6,688 nucleotides of DNA, taken from the NCBI GenBank assembly GCA_036524155.1, contig DATDCV010000144.1, positions 1-6,688 of the forward strand. Direction: 5' to 3'. This DNA comes from DATDCV01 sp036524155 (GTDB lineage: Bacteria; Verrucomicrobiota; Verrucomicrobiia; Limisphaerales; UBA8199). Numbering within the stretch: position 1 is the stretch's first letter; every line of letters begins with the position of its first letter. Below, in pieces: positions 1 through 6,081 of this stretch. The notes beneath the pieces are model-generated. The model saw only the letters and a program-made list of their open reading frames with translations. It ran no database searches and was not told the DNA's origin. The translations under genes were made by a program, and so were the position numbers.

Positions 1-747
1 GCAGTGGATTTTGAGGCCGGCACTGTGATCTTCGCGCCCAACCTGGAAGGGTGGAAGGATGTGCCGCTCAAGAAGGATCTCGAAAAGCAGATCGAAGTCC
101 CGGTTTTTGTGGAAAACGACTGCAACATCTCCGCGCTTGGCGTTTACGTCGCCGAACTGAAATCCAAGCCGCGCAGCATGGTTGGCATCTTCGTGGGCAC
201 GGGGATCGGCGGCGGGATCATCCTGGACGGCAAGTTGTTCAGCGGCTTCGGACACACCGCGGGCGAGATCGGCCACATGGTCCTCGACATCAACGGCCCA
301 AAATGCGGCTGCGGCAACAAGGGTTGCTTCGAGGCCCTTGCCAGCCGCACGGCGGTTTTCCAGCAAATTAAGGCGGGGGTTAAAGCTGGCGAGAAAACCA
401 TGCTCACCGAAATACTGGGCGATGACCTCGAAGACTTGCGCAGCGGCGATCTGCGGAAAGCGATCCGCCGCGGTGATAAATATGTCGACAAAGTGATCGA
501 CAGCGCGGCCGAATACATCGGAATCGCCACCGCGAACCTCGTGAACCTCCTCAATCCCGAGGTGGTAGTGCTGGGCGGGGGAGTGATCGAGGCGTTGGCT
601 GATGAAATGATGAGTGTCATTGTCGAAACCGCCAAAGATTATGCGATGCCCGGATCCATGAAGGGTGTCGAAATTATCGCGTCAAAACTCGGCGACAGCG
701 CGGGCATCACCGGCGGGGCGGTGCTGGCGCGTCGTGAAACCAAGTGA
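1..747 (+). CDS. ROK-family sugar kinase (glucokinase-like), 5' end cut by window
   Basis: The reading frame is open at the first base and ends in TGA, leaving 248 residues of a protein that is usually about 300-320 long, so roughly the first 60-70 residues lie outside the window. Numbering from the first codon, the ROK landmarks occur in order: END at 38-40, whose Asp is the expected catalytic base; the phosphate-binding GTGIGGG at 66-72; AGEIGH at 87-92; and the zinc motif CGCGNKGC with Cys102, Cys104 and Cys109, His92 being the likely fourth ligand. The adenosine-side VVVLGGG is at 188-194 and GITGGA at 235-240. No catalytic residue in the visible part is missing. ROK kinases phosphorylate glucose or related hexoses with ATP or polyphosphate in the cytoplasm; the exact sugar cannot be read here. 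It is followed directly by a small membrane-protein frame whose ribosome-binding site overlaps its stop. Confidence 0.93.
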   Translation, partial: AVDFEAGTVIFAPNLEGWKDVPLKKDLEKQIEVPVFVENDCNISALGVYVAELKSKPRSMVGIFVGTGIGGGIILDGKLFSGFGHTAGEIGHMVLDINGPKCGCGNKGCFEALASRTAVFQQIKAGVKAGEKTMLTEILGDDLEDLRSGDLRKAIRRGDKYVDKVIDSAAEYIGIATANLVNLLNPEVVVLGGGVIEALADEMMSVIVETAKDYAMPGSMKGVEIIASKLGDSAGITGGAVLARRETK

Positions 748-750
748 GGT
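745..750 (+). promoter_or_regulatory. Shine-Dalgarno overlapping the kinase stop codon
   Basis: TGAGGT, containing GAGG, lies 4 nt before the ATG at 755 and its first three bases are the stop codon of the ROK kinase. It supports 755 as the start of the following membrane-protein frame rather than the longer in-frame extension back into the kinase. It also suggests the small gene is, or was, translated from the same transcript. Confidence 0.5.
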
Positions 751-754
751 CCGT

Positions 755-1057
755 ATGAACGATCCCCTTCCAATCCAGCCGCCAGTGCAGACCGTCCGGT
801 CCGGAGCGATTGGGCGGGTTGGTCTGATCTTTTGTGCCACGGCGGTTCTGACCCTGGGACTGCTGGCGCTGCTGAAGCCCGGCTGAGGCTCGCCGCTTTC
901 AACCCTCGGCGGGTTGGCTGTCATGTTCGGAGCGCCGCTCGGTCTGCTGCTCAGCCTGATCGGCTTGCTGGTCGACAAGAACAAGCGACCGGCGGTTATC
1001 TCCTTGATCATCGCCGCAGCAACCGCGCTGCTCCTCTTCCTTCTCTCTTTGCTTTAG
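755..1057 (+). pseudogene. Small three-helix membrane protein interrupted by an in-frame TGA
   Basis: The frame opens with ATG at 755, meets TGA at 884-886, and continues in the same frame without another stop until TAG at 1055-1057. Read through, it would be a 100-residue protein with three hydrophobic stretches at about 22-40, 51-73 and 80-100, separated by a Gly/Pro/Ser turn and a polar DKNKR loop at 74-78. Codon choice after the TGA still looks coding, with mostly G or C in third positions. Without readthrough the products would be a 43-residue single-helix peptide and possibly a second 44-residue two-helix peptide from the ATG at 923, for which I see no clear ribosome-binding site. The best reading is one small inner-membrane protein recently broken by a nonsense change, or a sequencing error. 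Two genuine small proteins are less likely. The family is not recognised and no function is proposed. Confidence 0.5.
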
Positions 1058-1070
1058 CCCGGATAATTCG

Positions 1071-1092
1071 TGTACCGCACCAACTCGGTACA
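1071..1092. repeat. Small hairpin after the plus-strand genes
   Basis: A perfect 7-bp inverted repeat (TGTACCG at 1071-1077, CGGTACA at 1086-1092) has an 8-nt loop. It begins 14 nt after the TAG at 1055-1057. No run of T follows, so it is not a classical intrinsic terminator, but together with the larger hairpin just downstream it may end or stabilise the plus-strand transcript. Confidence 0.4.
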
Positions 1093-1095
1093 GAT

Positions 1096-1168
1096 TGTAG
1101 GCGCCGACGTGAGGAGGCGAAACGCTGGCAGACGCGGTTGGTTTCGCCTCCTCACGTCGGCGCCTACA
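1096..1168. repeat. Perfect 28-bp inverted repeat between convergent genes
   Basis: The arms at 1096-1123 and 1141-1168 are exact reverse complements over 28 bp and are separated by 17 nt. The arms are G+C-rich and would form a very stable hairpin in RNA from either strand. The repeat sits between the end of the plus-strand genes (1057) and the end of the minus-strand activator gene (1232), where a bidirectional terminator would be useful, although neither side has a T-tract. The length and exactness also suit a dispersed palindromic (REP/MITE-like) element. No target-site duplication is obvious. Its role is inferred from position. Confidence 0.75.
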
Positions 1169-1231
1169 GCGGCTGTGAAATATTCCGGCCAGGCTCCCCG
1201 GAGCGCGTCGTCAAGGTTGCGCATCCTTCTT

Positions 1232-2020
1232 TCAACGTCGTTCTGCAGCCAGGATCGCCGCCCCTAACGCGCCGGTATATTGCGGCAGGGCGGACACCCG
1301 CACCGGCGACTGCAGCGCAGCCTCGAGCGCGCGAACCATACCTGGTTGCAGCGCCACCCCGCCGGTGAAGCAGACGGGCGGCGTCACCGCGCGCCCGACC
1401 AGCGCGGCGACCCGCGAGGCGATGGCATTCTGCACACCGGCCGCTATATCGGGCGGCGGCACGCCCTCGGCCAGCAGCCCGATGATCTCGGTCTCGGCAA
1501 ACACGACGCACATGCTGCTGATGAGCGCCGCTTTCTTGCTCGCCCGGCCCAACTCGCCCAACGCCGCCAAATCCACCCCCAGCCGCGTCGCAACCATCTC
1601 CAGGAACCGGCCACTCCCCGCGGCGCAACGGTCGTTCATGCCGAAGTCGCGCACCCGACCGCCGAGCTCGAGTGAAATGCACTTGCTGTCCTGCCCGCCA
1701 ATCTCGATGACGGTTCGCACTTCGGGATCGAGATGGAAGACTCCACGCGCGTGGCACGTGATCTCGGTGATGGTGGTGTCGGCAAATTTCACCGCGTTCC
1801 GGCCGTAGCCGGTGGCGACAATCTTAGTGACACCGGCGCGGGCGACCTGCGCATCGTCGCAGGTTTGCTCAAGCAACCGTGCCGCCAACCGATCCTGCTC
1901 GATGCCCTGGTCCACCAACCCGCGCCCCAGGATCCGCGAGTGCTCGGCGTCGAACACCACGACCTTGGTCGAGCGGGAGCCGGCGTCGATGCCGGCGGAA
2001 ATCGTGGTCCTGGATGTCAT
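1232..2020 (-). CDS. 2-hydroxyacyl-CoA dehydratase activator / BadF-BcrA-type ATPase
   Basis: A 262-residue protein of the ASKHA-fold activator family (HgdC, FldI, HadI; BcrA/BcrD), close to the usual size of about 260. Visible motifs are the first phosphate loop GIDAGSRSTK at 10-19, the second phosphate motif IGGQDSK at 107-113, and FTGGVALQPGM at 218-228. Cys132 in NDRCAAGSGRFLE and Cys171 in SSMCVVFAETE match the two cysteines that, one pair per monomer, bridge a [4Fe-4S] cluster across the homodimer in characterised activators. The known role is to couple ATP hydrolysis to injecting one low-potential electron into the partner dehydratase or reductase. I start it at the ATG at 2020, not nine codons earlier, because this ATG overlaps the upstream stop as ATGA, the usual sign of translational coupling, and removes a non-conserved tail. 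There is one activator gene, so a homodimer of the HgdC kind is more likely than the BcrA/BcrD heterodimer. Confidence 0.95.
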   Translation of the reverse strand: MTSRTTISAGIDAGSRSTKVVVFDAEHSRILGRGLVDQGIEQDRLAARLLEQTCDDAQVARAGVTKIVATGYGRNAVKFADTTITEITCHARGVFHLDPEVRTVIEIGGQDSKCISLELGGRVRDFGMNDRCAAGSGRFLEMVATRLGVDLAALGELGRASKKAALISSMCVVFAETEIIGLLAEGVPPPDIAAGVQNAIASRVAALVGRAVTPPVCFTGGVALQPGMVRALEAALQSPVRVSALPQYTGALGAAILAAERR

Positions 2021-3423
2021 TTGTGCTCTGTTGTTCGCCCGGCCCATTTGCGGTTCTCGCGAGCGGTTTCCAGCAGCGCTTGCAGTCGCGAGCCCAGCGT
2101 CGGCAACATCGCATCACAAACCGGCGGAATTTCAAGCTCGATACTCGGCAGACCCAGGCGGGTGCGGACCCATTCGCGAATCACCTCGCCCTCTCGCGCG
2201 CAATGGCTCGCCCCCGGAATGCGGCAGACGACCACCGCCTCGGCACGGTGTGCGCCACAATCGTTTACCACTCGCCGCGCACGATCCTGGGTCGAGCCGA
2301 CCATCGGGTCCGCCAGCGCCGTCCGGGCCAGCGCTTCCAGCGGCGGCAGTTCCCCCGGAATCAGGTCCAGCGCGTGCGCGAACATGTAATCGGACCCGCA
2401 GATCCTCCCACCCCAATCTTCCAGCAGGTTCATCATGCGCAGGTCGGCGACGGGGTTGACCCAGAACACGCGGACTGCATCGGCGGTGGTAAGAAACTCG
2501 CGCCGACGGACTCTCGCCCCGGCCTCGGCGAGCAGACCGCGCAATACCTCGAGGCTTTCTTCCCGGTCGGAACAAAAATGAATCGCCAGCATCTCAGCGA
2601 CGAGCATCTCAAGCGCCGGCAAAGGCGCCGCCTCGGCGCCGTAAACCAGCGCCCGCAACCGCCCCAGCACTCGGCGAACACGGTTCGCCTGGCGGATGCC
2701 GTCGCTCAGGAGTCGATCATCGAGCGCGTGGCCGGCCAGCTCGCCCAGCCGCACCGCGACCTGTTGCAGTTCCTCACGCACGCATTCGACTTGGATTGAG
2801 GGTGCGACCGCCCCTCCTGGCAGGACGCAGGCCGGTTCGCCCGGATCCGGTTCCCTGCGCCGTGGCATCTCCCACCATACCACCGGATGACCCAGGCGCT
2901 CGAGGCGCTGGGCGATGGCCGAAAAATCGTCGCAAACCGAGCCCGCGCTGCACACCAGCAAATCGGGCCGGGGAAAGTGTTCGCCGTTCTGGAACGCGGC
3001 CACCATGGCCCGCACGGGGCAGAACGAGCCGTCAATCCCCAATGCCTCCGCTTGCTGCAGCAAGCCGTCGCTGCACTCCATCAGGCAGGGCGTCCACCAC
3101 GCGCCGTCCGGGTAAAAGGCGCGCACTCGCGGCAGGGAATAGGCCATCACAGGGACCGTTCCCAGGTCCTTCATCGCGCCGACAATCTTGTCCCCGTCAC
3201 GGCGGGCTTCATGCAGTCGTTGATTCTCCGTCAGCAGGAAGTTCCACAGTCGCAGCGCGGCCGCGGAATTATCGAAACGCAATTGTTGCAGGCGCACATC
3301 GCCCTCCTGGGCAATGTGCCGGCTCAAGGAGCCGCCGTAAGCGGGTTCACGCAGGCCGGCGCGACGCAACTCCGCATAGTGGCCGTCCCATTCGGATACC
3401 GTGAGTTTTTGCGGGGCGCTCAT
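2017..3423 (-). CDS. 2-hydroxyacyl-CoA dehydratase / benzoyl-CoA reductase-type subunit, long form
   Basis: A 468-residue soluble protein that I assign to the HgdA/HgdB (BcrB/BcrC) superfamily from its motifs and its coupling to the activator. Cys135 (FCPVRA), Cys164 (SVCDDF) and Cys408 (SHCARE; Cys400 is an alternative) are spaced like the three ligands of the [4Fe-4S] cluster in each subunit. The C-terminus (LGLPSIELE, then SRLQALLE at 445-452) follows the family pattern of a GIPxLxLE strand and a final TRxxAFxE helix, though the acidic residue usual after that strand is replaced by Pro-Pro. The frame stays open for 150 more codons upstream, but that extension runs through an intergenic repeat and into the neighbouring gene in another frame and reads as low-complexity Arg/Ser. 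I therefore chose the ATG at 3423 (MSAPQKLTVSEW). No strong Shine-Dalgarno precedes it. The stop overlaps the activator start by 4 bp. It is likely the larger partner of the short subunit encoded upstream; the substrate is unknown. Confidence 0.85.
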   Translation of the reverse strand: MSAPQKLTVSEWDGHYAELRRAGLREPAYGGSLSRHIAQEGDVRLQQLRFDNSAAALRLWNFLLTENQRLHEARRDGDKIVGAMKDLGTVPVMAYSLPRVRAFYPDGAWWTPCLMECSDGLLQQAEALGIDGSFCPVRAMVAAFQNGEHFPRPDLLVCSAGSVCDDFSAIAQRLERLGHPVVWWEMPRRREPDPGEPACVLPGGAVAPSIQVECVREELQQVAVRLGELAGHALDDRLLSDGIRQANRVRRVLGRLRALVYGAEAAPLPALEMLVAEMLAIHFCSDREESLEVLRGLLAEAGARVRRREFLTTADAVRVFWVNPVADLRMMNLLEDWGGRICGSDYMFAHALDLIPGELPPLEALARTALADPMVGSTQDRARRVVNDCGAHRAEAVVVCRIPGASHCAREGEVIREWVRTRLGLPSIELEIPPVCDAMLPTLGSRLQALLETARENRKWAGRTTEHK

Positions 3424-3447
3424 CGAAAAATCCGGAATCCGAAATCG
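3424..3447 (-). repeat. Degenerate GATTTCG-type short repeats before the long-subunit start
   Basis: Read on the minus strand, the bases just before the ATG at 3423 are successive variants of one short unit: GATTTCG, GATTCCG and GATTTTTCG. They occupy the place where a ribosome-binding site would be expected, and none is seen. The stretch looks like simple-sequence intergenic filler. Confidence 0.35.
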
Positions 3448-3479
3448 GAAGCCAGGGAAACAGCGGTCAGCCGCCAAGA

Positions 3480-3526
3480 GGCGCAAGAGGCGCAAAATGG
3501 AAAAGTGCTTTTGCGCTTCTTGCGCC
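3480..3526. repeat. Near-perfect 18-bp hairpin inside the dehydratase cluster
   Basis: The arms at 3480-3497 and 3509-3526 are reverse complements over 18 bp with one G/T-type mismatch, and the loop is 11 nt. Each arm itself contains a doubled GCGCAA(G/A) unit. The hairpin sits in the 133-bp gap between the short-subunit stop (3557) and the long-subunit start (3423). In the minus-strand transcript it would be a stable stem in the leader of the long subunit. It may set the ratio of the two subunits by attenuating transcription or protecting RNA, or it may simply be a dispersed palindromic element. The function is inferred. Confidence 0.65.
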
Positions 3527-3556
3527 TTATCGCGGCAAGATTTCTTCCTTCGGATT

Positions 3557-4588
3557 TCACGTGAGCGCCTCCACAAACGCCTGGATCCTGTTGGTTTGGC
3601 GCTCGGCGCCGCTCCCCGATTCGTCCGCCTCAAGCCAAAGCAGCGGCAGTCCGAATTTCTCCCGCATGGTCTGCGCCTCGGCGCGCCAGAGGTCGCAGCC
3701 GAAATAGGACCAGAGCACGATTCCCTGCACCCGGCGCGCGCGGAGTCGTTCGGCGAGCCAGTCATACAGGCGCTGGTTCGGCCGCTGGAAAACATCGACA
3801 CAATGCTCGACGAAGCTCTGCGATAGAGTCGCCGGAAACGGAGCTTCGGCGCTGGCAGTCTCATAGGCATCATGCAGGCCTGTGCCGAAGCCCAAGCTGC
3901 GTTCGCCCCACTCGGTGCCGTTCAACACCACGCAGCCTCCAGCATCCTCGATTTGATCCCACAGCGGGTCATCCGGACTTAGTGGTCCGCCCACCACCGC
4001 CAGCCGGGTGCTCCCAGTCACTTTCCGCTCCAGTGGCAGGTCCGTAAGAGGCAAGCCAGCCGAACCATCCCCGTGAAATCGCGCGACGGCCCGGGCATAG
4101 TCGCGACCGACATGGAGGTTGGCGGCATCCCGCAGGCACCGCCTTGCGACGCTGAACTCGTCCACCCATCGCGCGACGACTTTCGCTGTCGGGTTGCGGC
4201 CGCCGAGCCCGAGGAGGAACTTCCCCAACCGTCCGAGTTCGGCGTGGAACAACTTCTCAGTGACGGACGCCCGGGTGGTGACAGGGATGTTGAACAAAAA
4301 CGTGCGCGTGCCCGCACCCGGGCCGATAGCGTCGAAAGCGCGCCGGAGTTGGTCGCAATGAGTGGAAAAGACAACGGCCGGCTGGGCCGCCGTTTCAGCG
4401 GCGCGCAGGCTGTTTTGGGCGAAGGCGCAAATACCAGCGCCCAGCGGACCAACTTCGGCGCCGAAGCCCGGCGCAAACAAAATCGCGCGCGGCTGCAACC
4501 CGTGGGCTCTTATCCACTCCGCCGGAATCCAGGGACTGGCAACAAAAACCTCTGCCGAAGTGTTGATATGGGAATTTGAGATAACCAC
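3557..4588 (-). CDS. 2-hydroxyacyl-CoA dehydratase / benzoyl-CoA reductase-type subunit, short form
   Basis: A 343-residue protein with a clear HgdB/BcrC-like pattern. The N-terminus SPWIPAEWIRAHGLQPR (18-34) matches the family opening PxElixAaGlxP. Cys54 (AGICAFAQNS), Cys78 (STHCDQLRR) and Cys298 (YFGCDLWRAE) fit the three cluster ligands, and the end LPLLWLEAD followed by RIQAFVEAL is the usual C-terminal signature. Cys151, Cys219 and Cys263 are additional. The only start that fits is the GTG at 4588, since an in-frame TGA lies within the tandem repeat just upstream. A GGAG stands only 2 nt before this GTG, an unusually short spacing, so initiation may be weak. It is expected to pair with the long subunit and receive electrons from the activator encoded at the end of the cluster. 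Which subunit binds the substrate cannot be told from sequence alone. Confidence 0.9.
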   Translation of the reverse strand: MVISNSHINTSAEVFVASPWIPAEWIRAHGLQPRAILFAPGFGAEVGPLGAGICAFAQNSLRAAETAAQPAVVFSTHCDQLRRAFDAIGPGAGTRTFLFNIPVTTRASVTEKLFHAELGRLGKFLLGLGGRNPTAKVVARWVDEFSVARRCLRDAANLHVGRDYARAVARFHGDGSAGLPLTDLPLERKVTGSTRLAVVGGPLSPDDPLWDQIEDAGGCVVLNGTEWGERSLGFGTGLHDAYETASAEAPFPATLSQSFVEHCVDVFQRPNQRLYDWLAERLRARRVQGIVLWSYFGCDLWRAEAQTMREKFGLPLLWLEADESGSGAERQTNRIQAFVEALT

Positions 4589-4607
4589 TGCTCCGCAACT
4601 GCTGCCG

Positions 4608-4663
4608 CTTCAACAATCCACCGCTCCAACGCTTCAACGTTTTAACGCTTTAACGGTTCAACG
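4608..4663. repeat. Seven degenerate copies of an 8-bp tandem repeat
   Basis: On the plus strand, seven consecutive octamers (4608, 4616, 4624, 4632, 4640, 4648 and 4656) follow the consensus CTTCAACG, with one to three changes in the outer copies. They lie in the 97-bp gap between the methyltransferase stop (4684) and the short-subunit GTG (4588). The period of 8 is not a multiple of three, and the minus-strand frame of the short subunit meets a TGA inside a unit, so the array is not coding. Such short arrays can change copy number by slippage. Confidence 0.75.
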
Positions 4664-4683
4664 TTCTTCACTTCCTCCCTTGT

Positions 4684-5490
4684 TCAGGCTGTTTTCTCCG
4701 CGATGACCAACCCCTGGATGATCTTCCTCGCTTTGGCAAGAGACTGCATGAACCGCATCTCGCCCAGAATGGCCTGGCCCTGCCCGGAATCAAACCCGAT
4801 GATCTTGAGGGCATCGTAGGTGAGCTGTTTCTCGATCATATCGAGGTAAAGCGGCACCTGGCCTGCAAAGCGGCCGGTGTCGGCTGCCACCCCGACATGG
4901 CAGGCCTGACTTTCCAGCAGTGCCCGGTATTCCTCCAACGTCAGGATGCTCGGAAATTTCATGAACCGGAGGAATCGGGCGGCCTCTTCGTCGGTCATCG
5001 CTACCGGGCCTTCCATCCAGTCGGTAAACGCGATAACCCCGCCGGCCTTAACCAACCGTGCCGCCTCCGTGATCAACCTGGTTTTGTCCTCCACATAGCA
5101 CCAGGCATCTTCGCCCCACACAAAGTCCAACTGGCCGGAAGTCAATCCGGTATTGCACACGTTCGCCTCCACAAACGTGATGCGGTCCGCCAATCCCTCC
5201 TCAGCGCACCGGCGGCGGCCCAGGTCGAGCATCGAGCGGGTGGCATCCACGCCTTTCATGCGGGCGACTTTGCGAAAGCGCACCAGAAACCGCATGCCCG
5301 CACCGCTCGCGCAACACAGGTCCACGCCCGTTTGCCCTTCGTTAATCTCGGCGCGCTCCGCCAGTTCCATCGAGGAGTGGAGACCTCCAATATGAATCTG
5401 CTCACCCATCAGCAATTCCCATAGTCGTCCCTCGGCGCCCGAGTAAACGGCTTGCACGTCCGACAAGTGAATCTGCGGTGCCTGCTTCAT
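4684..5490 (-). CDS. Class I SAM-dependent methyltransferase (sarcosine/dimethylglycine-methyltransferase-like)
   Basis: A 268-residue Rossmann-fold methyltransferase. Motif I is GVDLCCASGAG at 55-65, followed by the acidic SAM-ribose residue Asp82 in MKGVDATRSM, the adenine-side ITFVEANV at 104-111, motif IV LDFVWGEDAWCYVEDK at 121-136, and LVKAGGVIAFTDW at 146-158. The N-terminal IHIGG and the WGEDAW...DK pattern resemble the sarcosine/dimethylglycine (small-molecule N-methyltransferase) and type-11 groups, but the acceptor cannot be assigned. Motif I has Cys-Cys where many relatives have Gly-Cys. It lacks a signal peptide or membrane segment and should act in the cytoplasm. The ATG at 5490 gives a full-length N-terminus; a clear Shine-Dalgarno is not seen. 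It is the first gene of the minus-strand group, 95 bp before the short dehydratase subunit, so shared transcription is likely but not proven. Confidence 0.88.
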   Translation of the reverse strand: MKQAPQIHLSDVQAVYSGAEGRLWELLMGEQIHIGGLHSSMELAERAEINEGQTGVDLCCASGAGMRFLVRFRKVARMKGVDATRSMLDLGRRRCAEEGLADRITFVEANVCNTGLTSGQLDFVWGEDAWCYVEDKTRLITEAARLVKAGGVIAFTDWMEGPVAMTDEEAARFLRFMKFPSILTLEEYRALLESQACHVGVAADTGRFAGQVPLYLDMIEKQLTYDALKIIGFDSGQGQAILGEMRFMQSLAKARKIIQGLVIAEKTA

Positions 5491-5507
5491 CGCTCTGCGG
5501 TCACCCG

Positions 5508-5536
5508 ATCAGAGCATTTGCCGCCCTCGTTGACAA
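5508..5536 (-). promoter_or_regulatory. Possible sigma70-type promoter for the minus-strand cluster
   Basis: On the minus strand TTGTCA (5536-5531) is followed after 17 nt by TCTGAT (5513-5508). That is five of six and four of six matches to the classical boxes with ideal spacing. Transcription would start near 5501, leaving a leader of only about 10 nt before the ATG at 5490. This is a pattern match only; promoter rules for this lineage are not known to me. Confidence 0.25.
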
Positions 5537-6033
5537 TGCGTTTCTGCTTAAGCCCGGTTCGACCCGGCGGCGCGCCACCAGGGCCCGGCGACCGCATAGG
5601 CCCGCGCTTCGAATGCGAGGGATTAGCCTTGCGCACGCAGGTTGGGATGGGTATCCGCCAAAACCCCGCACTACCAAATCTCCTGAACCGCCCTTGACAG
5701 ACGCCTTGCCGAGGCGTACAGCAAACGTGGCGGAGCAACACAAGGGTTTGTGTAATGGCAGCGAGCCGTCAATGGTTTGAAAGACTGTGCGCATGAAAAA
5801 GCCCCCCTAACCACCTGGGTCTCTGAGCCGGAGAAAGCGGTTTCCCCACGGCACTCACAATTGCTGGTTGAGTCGCTGGATCTGTCCCCGGAAAGGATCT
5901 CGCGAGGTGTTTCAACCCAGACTGAGGTGCTGACGCGGATCCTCGAGCGGGACGAAAGAGACTATCACGTACGTCACTGGGGCATAAACGAGTGACGGAC
6001 TAGCGGGTACGCAAGAAGGGCCGGGCAGGGTTG

Positions 6034-6057
6034 CTCGCGTTTCTGATCAAACGCGAG
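6034..6057. repeat. Perfect 9-bp palindrome, possible operator
   Basis: CTCGCGTTT at 6034-6042 and AAACGCGAG at 6049-6057 are exact reverse complements around a 6-nt centre. The repeat lies about 80 bp before the NIPSNAP start and 25 bp before a TTGACA box. Its size and symmetry suit a dimeric regulator site; as RNA it would be a hairpin, but the T-rich stretch begins too far downstream for a typical terminator. Confidence 0.4.
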
Positions 6058-6081
6058 GAAGGGGAGAAATACGTTTTTCTT

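Noticed and set aside
1096..1168. CRISPR repeat or classical intrinsic terminator
   Set aside because: There is only one inverted pair with no repeated spacer units, and no T-run follows on either strand.
1164..1757. 197-codon minus-strand frame overlapping the activator
   Set aside because: Arg/Ala-rich out-of-frame translation of the activator gene; the activator frame carries all the family motifs.
1879..2799. 306-codon plus-strand open frame opposite the activator and long subunit
   Set aside because: Arg/Pro/Gln-rich translation without domain features. It is an antisense shadow in G+C-rich DNA of two well-supported minus-strand genes.
3424..3873. In-frame 150-codon extension of the long dehydratase subunit
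   Set aside because: It crosses the hairpin repeat and overlaps the short-subunit gene in another frame on the same strand. The translation is Arg/Ser-rich with no family resemblance, whereas the protein from 3423 begins naturally.
3557..4588. Short subunit as a double-cubane cluster protein
   Set aside because: It has six cysteines, but their spacing does not show the clustered Cys motifs I would expect in that group. The three family-typical positions fit an ordinary dehydratase-type cluster better.
5452..5794. Several 80-100 codon frames on both strands around the methyltransferase start
   Set aside because: They overlap each other in multiple frames, are Pro/Arg-rich and show no start signals, so they look like chance open frames.
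5777..5995. 72-codon plus-strand frame in the divergent spacer
   Set aside because: It has a TTG start, no Shine-Dalgarno and no recognised family. Codon use is only mildly coding-like, so I mention it but do not call it a gene.
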